From assembly GCA_002401695.1 (NCBI GenBank), contig NVTV01000009.1, positions 1 through 54,086 of the forward strand: DNA of 54,086 nt, read 5' to 3'. The stretch is from Alphaproteobacteria bacterium. Lineage in GTDB: Bacteria > Pseudomonadota > Alphaproteobacteria > Micavibrionales > Micavibrionaceae. Shown piece by piece: positions 52,503-54,086 of the stretch. A program made the translations under genes and the position numbers. The notes under the pieces were generated by a model. The model was not told the origin of the DNA. It searched no databases and was given only the letters and a program-made list of their open reading frames with translations. Within the stretch, counting starts at the first letter, position 1. Each line of letters begins with the position of its first letter.

Positions 52503-53654
52503 ATGAGTGAAGTGCGTAATGATTCAGCAGAGTATAATCTTGAGAATACCTCGCGGTTAATCAGGACGCAGGCCGATGATGGATCCTATGCTCCCGATGC
52601 CCCGGAATGGACCCGGGGGATTGATAATCCTTATCTACATGGGGTTTATGCGCCGACCACCGAAGAGGTGACGGCGGAAGACCTAGAAGTGATCGGCGAA
52701 CTGCCCGATGATTTGTTTGGGGTCTATATGCGCAATGGACCAAATCCGGTTTTTGAGCCGGGGGAAAAATATCATCCCTTTGATGGCGATGGTATGATCT
52801 ATGCGATTTATTTCAAGGATGGCAAGGCGTCTTATCGAAACCGTTGGGTTCAGACCGATGCTTTTCTGGCGGAGAAAAAAGCTGGCAAATCCATCTGGCC
52901 GGGGATCATGGGTGAACATGACTATACTCTGGATGGGTTTCCCGTCAAGGATACCTCAAATACAGACCTGTTGTATTTCAATGATGACATTGTGACTCTG
53001 TGGTATAATGCCGGCATTCCCTATAGCCTGGACCGCCATACCCTGAAAACCAAGGGGCGGGAGACCTTCAATGGCCAGTTAAAGCGGGCGCTATCTGCCC
53101 ATGCCAAGATCGATCTGGAAAAAGATGAGCTGATTTATTTCGATTATTGGGATGAGCCGCCCTACATGCTGTACGGCATTGCCGATAAAAGTGGCAATGT
53201 GATCCATCAGGAAAATATTGAACTGCCCGGTGCCCGTCTGCCCCATGATATTGGCTTCACCCCTAATTATGTCCTGCTCCATGACCTGCCGTTCTTCCAT
53301 GATATGGATATTCTGGAGCGGACCAAAAAACGCATTGTCACCTTCCACCGGGATATGCCGACCCGATTTGGGGTTCAGCCCCGCTACGGCAAGGGCAGTG
53401 AGGTCAAATGGTTTGAGTGTGAGCCGTGTTATATCCTGCATATTGTCAATTGTTGGGAAGAGGGCGACTGGGTGGTTCAGGTCGGGTGTCGGTCAACCAA
53501 CCCCATGCCCAAGGCCAACCCGGAAGAGGGTGAGCTGTCCCATATGCTGGCCTATATGCGGCTCGAAGCCAACATGTATGTCTGGAAATTCAACATGAAG
53601 ACCGGCGAAGTGGTTGAAGGCGACCTTCACACCATGAATACGGAATGCGGATAG
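52503..53654 (+). CDS. Carotenoid/stilbene cleavage oxygenase, C-terminally truncated
   Basis: A 383-residue member of the carotenoid oxygenase (RPE65/lignostilbene dioxygenase) family: MRNGPNP (76-82), HPFDGDGM (91-98), and three of the four iron-binding histidines, H200 (SAHAKID), H248 (LPHDIGF) and H313 (ILHIVNCWEE). The frame ends abruptly after GEVVEGDLHTMNTECG, about 100 residues short of the usual 480-500, so the fourth His ligand is missing and the enzyme should be inactive. The sequence beyond belongs to another truncated gene in a different frame. The ATG at 52503 has GGAG eight bases upstream; an ATG six codons earlier follows the palindrome directly. Confidence 0.85.
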   Translation: MSEVRNDSAEYNLENTSRLIRTQADDGSYAPDAPEWTRGIDNPYLHGVYAPTTEEVTAEDLEVIGELPDDLFGVYMRNGPNPVFEPGEKYHPFDGDGMIYAIYFKDGKASYRNRWVQTDAFLAEKKAGKSIWPGIMGEHDYTLDGFPVKDTSNTDLLYFNDDIVTLWYNAGIPYSLDRHTLKTKGRETFNGQLKRALSAHAKIDLEKDELIYFDYWDEPPYMLYGIADKSGNVIHQENIELPGARLPHDIGFTPNYVLLHDLPFFHDMDILERTKKRIVTFHRDMPTRFGVQPRYGKGSEVKWFECEPCYILHIVNCWEEGDWVVQVGCRSTNPMPKANPEEGELSHMLAYMRLEANMYVWKFNMKTGEVVEGDLHTMNTECG

Positions 53655-54086
53655 TCAATGGATGATATTTTTACGCGAGCATCAGCATCTAAGTCGATGT
53701 ATTATTTCCCATATTAGATATGCGACAGTTGGTGAAAGAGCTCTGCGTAATACACAACCTTTTTCTCGAGAACTCGGTGGTCAACGTCACATTTTTTGTC
53801 ATAACGGCAATCTTGATAATATCGATAGTCTTTCCACGTTAAATCGATTCAAACCTATTGGTGAAACGGATTCTGAATATGCGTTTTGTTATTTATTGGC
53901 AGAACTGGAAACTTTGTGGAGTAAAGGGCCTCCGGGTTTACAAAAACGTGTGGAAGTAATTGAAAAGGTTTTTAAAAAATTAGCCGAATTAGGTCCTGCT
54001 AATTTTTTGTACAGTGATGGCGACTCCCTTTATGCGTTTGCTAACAAACGTACACAAGCGGATGGACAAGTGAAACCTCCTGGCAT
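53638..54086 (+). pseudogene. Class II glutamine amidotransferase, YafJ type, 5'-truncated
   Basis: An open frame running to the window edge with strong family blocks: ISHIRYATVGERALRNTQPF, ELGGQRHIFCHNGNL, GETDSEYAFCYLLAEL and LGPANFLYSDGDSLYA. The N-terminal 60-80 residues of YafJ-type proteins, including the nucleophile Cys2 and the GWG motif, are absent: recognisable sequence begins at about 53650, right where the carotenoid oxygenase breaks off. An ATG at 53662 exists but cannot give a working enzyme. Base composition is AT-richer than the preceding 13 kb. The 3' end is cut by the window. A join made by deletion, or by assembly, explains it. Confidence 0.75.

Overview
The window looks like part of the chromosome of a Gram-negative, probably marine or aquatic Alphaproteobacterium. 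I base this on three TonB-dependent outer-membrane receptors, TetR, LacI and AraC regulators, the Shine-Dalgarno pattern and IS6-type transposase remnants; the lineage is my inference, not a search result. Oxygen-dependent families (a phytanoyl-CoA dioxygenase and a carotenoid oxygenase) suggest an aerobic life. No rRNA, tRNA or CRISPR array was seen.

Bases 1-8415 hold the end of a PhyH dioxygenase gene and then a tight seven-gene operon for corrinoid- and tetrahydrofolate-dependent methyl transfer. It encodes a corrinoid protein, a URO-D-type methyltransferase, a MetH-activation-like protein, a corrinoid reductive activase, a methyl-THF methyltransferase, an amidohydrolase, and a MetV-MetF fusion reductase. 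It carries all four parts of an acetogen-type O-demethylase plus a way to oxidise methyl-THF.

Bases 8520-21220 are a uronate/sugar-acid module: uxuB- and uxuA-like genes, a NagB-family isomerase, a LacI regulator, three tandem Gfo/Idh/MocA oxidoreductases and a complete carbohydrate ABC importer. Four LacI-type palindromes lie in front of its transcription units. The next two steps of the pathway (KDPG aldolase and KDG kinase, 40360-41984) lie elsewhere, between two decayed IS6-type elements.

Bases 21297-39246 form what I consider the most interesting unit. It holds a CPBP membrane protease, an APC permease, a secreted M81 (MlrC-type) metallopeptidase, an Asp/Glu racemase, a secreted S12 serine hydrolase, a MaoC hydratase, an acyl-CoA ligase, a TetR repressor, two TonB receptors, two secreted amidohydrolases and a secreted S33 peptidase. 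Every transcription unit in this block has a version of one inverted repeat (ACTAAC-N6-GTTAGT) upstream, so it looks like a single TetR regulon. The three hydrolase superfamilies match those of the microcystin-degrading MlrA, MlrB and MlrC enzymes, with a D-amino-acid racemase alongside, which suggests catabolism of an unusual (cyclic, D-residue-containing or lipidated) peptide.

From about 39.4 kb the sequence is broken up by three degenerate IS6-type copies and becomes visibly richer in G+C. This part (40.3-53.65 kb) carries kdgA-kdgK, a third TonB receptor, a Tat-exported amidase, an AraC regulator, two CoA ligases (one of the feruloyl-CoA synthetase type) and a carotenoid-oxygenase gene, suggesting aromatic or phenylpropanoid catabolism. 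At about 53.645 kb the carotenoid-oxygenase gene is cut off and joined directly to a class II glutamine amidotransferase gene (YafJ type) that has lost its 5' end, in AT-richer sequence: a deletion, a rearrangement or an assembly junction.
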